A DNA stretch of 33,365 bases from assembly GCA_026710795.1 (NCBI GenBank), contig JAPOQK010000021.1, positions 1 to 33,365 on the forward strand, read 5' to 3'. The translations under genes were made by a program, and so were the position numbers. The notes beneath the pieces were generated by a model. It ran no database searches, had not been told where the DNA came from, and saw only the letters and a list, made by a program, of their open reading frames with translations. Shown here in pieces: positions 33,225-33,365 of the stretch (positions are counted from its first letter, which is position 1; every line of letters begins with the position of its first letter). This DNA comes from Candidatus Poribacteria bacterium (lineage in GTDB: Bacteria; Poribacteria; WGA-4E; WGA-3G).

Positions 33225-33244
33225 TATAGTAGATTTTAGAATTA
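33225..33244 (+). repeat. IS630 terminal inverted repeat
   Basis: TATAGTAGATTTTAGAATTA matches the reverse complement of 121-140 at 18 of 20 bases, and the end of MITE 4 even better. The transposase stop codon (33242-33244) lies inside it. Confidence 0.8.
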
Positions 33245-33365
33245 CTTGAACATATCTATAATTTCGGTAAGTTCTTTCTCTGAGTTATATTTTCTGAGCC
33301 GCTTTATATTAGCGAAGTCGTGTTCAATCGGATTGTAATCTGGGGAATAAGGCGGTAAAAACAAA
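33242..33365 (-). CDS. IS630-family transposase, C-terminal fragment (runs off right edge)
   Basis: The last 40 codons of a minus-strand gene. The translation reads LFLPPYSPDYNPIEHDFANI, then KRLRKYNSEKELTEIIDMFK and stop. LPPYSPDYNPIE is the hallmark of the third part of the IS630 DDE catalytic domain: the E of NPIE is the last catalytic acid. The first two acids lie outside the window. Whether this copy is full length cannot be told. The end of the gene overlaps the terminal repeat. Confidence 0.9.
   Translation of the reverse strand, partial: LFLPPYSPDYNPIEHDFANIKRLRKYNSEKELTEIIDMFK

Larger units (their letters stand above)
33225..33365 (-). mobile_element. IS630-family insertion sequence, downstream (left) end
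   Basis: This is the end of an IS630-type element from its terminal repeat (33225-33244) to the window edge, including the last 40 codons of the transposase. It lies in the same orientation as the element at the left edge, so the two form direct copies flanking the whole window. Confidence 0.8.

Noticed and set aside
1..33365. tRNA or rRNA genes
   Set aside because: No cloverleaf-like or rRNA-like segment was recognised in any intergenic stretch.

Overview
The window is low in GC (AT-rich throughout) and is bacterial. Its core is a run of eleven very large WD40 beta-propeller genes, five of them fused at the N-terminus to an extracytoplasmic-function (ECF) sigma factor. The gene content (ECF-WD40 fusions, a PulC/GspC-like protein, a CBM9-like lipoprotein, TolB-like fragments, IS630 with MITE-like derivatives and GTAGGAGCG-type palindromes) would suit a Poribacteria- or Planctomycetes-like lineage. 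That placement is a guess from style, not a proof.

Layout. Both edges lie inside an IS630-family element: the transposase N-terminus is at the left edge (minus strand) and a transposase C-terminus is at the right edge (minus strand). Positions 140-3400 are an accessory flank: MITE-like repeats, a NodB polysaccharide deacetylase, a PAP2 phosphatase, a TolB-like gene remnant and other repeats. Positions 3391-31190 hold the propeller cluster. Four A/B-type genes come first (3457-13005), arranged A-B-B'-A', with sigma domains on the first A and the first B. Then come three C-D pairs (13141-27115), each a sigma-propeller fusion followed by a sigma-less propeller. A CBM9-like lipoprotein (27260), a stand-alone 14-motif propeller (28192) and a single 7-motif propeller (30258) follow. 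A GspC-like membrane protein and an ordinary, unfused ECF sigma factor close the coding part.

How it may work. Two kinds of ECF domain are present: type 1 in the genes at 3457, 13141 and 17840, and type 2 in those at 6142 and 22658. Upstream of four of the five fusions, and also of the 7-bladed propeller gene at 30258, I find promoter-like pairs AACC-N17-C(G/C)TC(A/T). Type 1 genes have TGCAACC-N17-CGTCA and type 2 genes have AACC-N17-CCTCT, which suggests each sigma type reads its own gene's promoter. No anti-sigma gene accompanies the fusions, so the fused propeller is the natural candidate for the built-in regulator.

Two C-type fusions carry a transmembrane helix between sigma and propeller, and their D partners carry signal peptides. 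In the third C-D pair the fusion has no helix and the partner has no signal peptide. Compartment therefore switches together in both partners. All five fusions also contain a Shine-Dalgarno-like stretch and an in-frame ATG exactly at the sigma/propeller joint, so a free propeller could be made from the same message. Nearly every propeller has 14 WD motifs (two 7-bladed rings); the exceptions are 7, 13 and 15. Together this looks like a family of one-protein sensor/sigma switches with sister propellers, and I do not know a description of it as a system.
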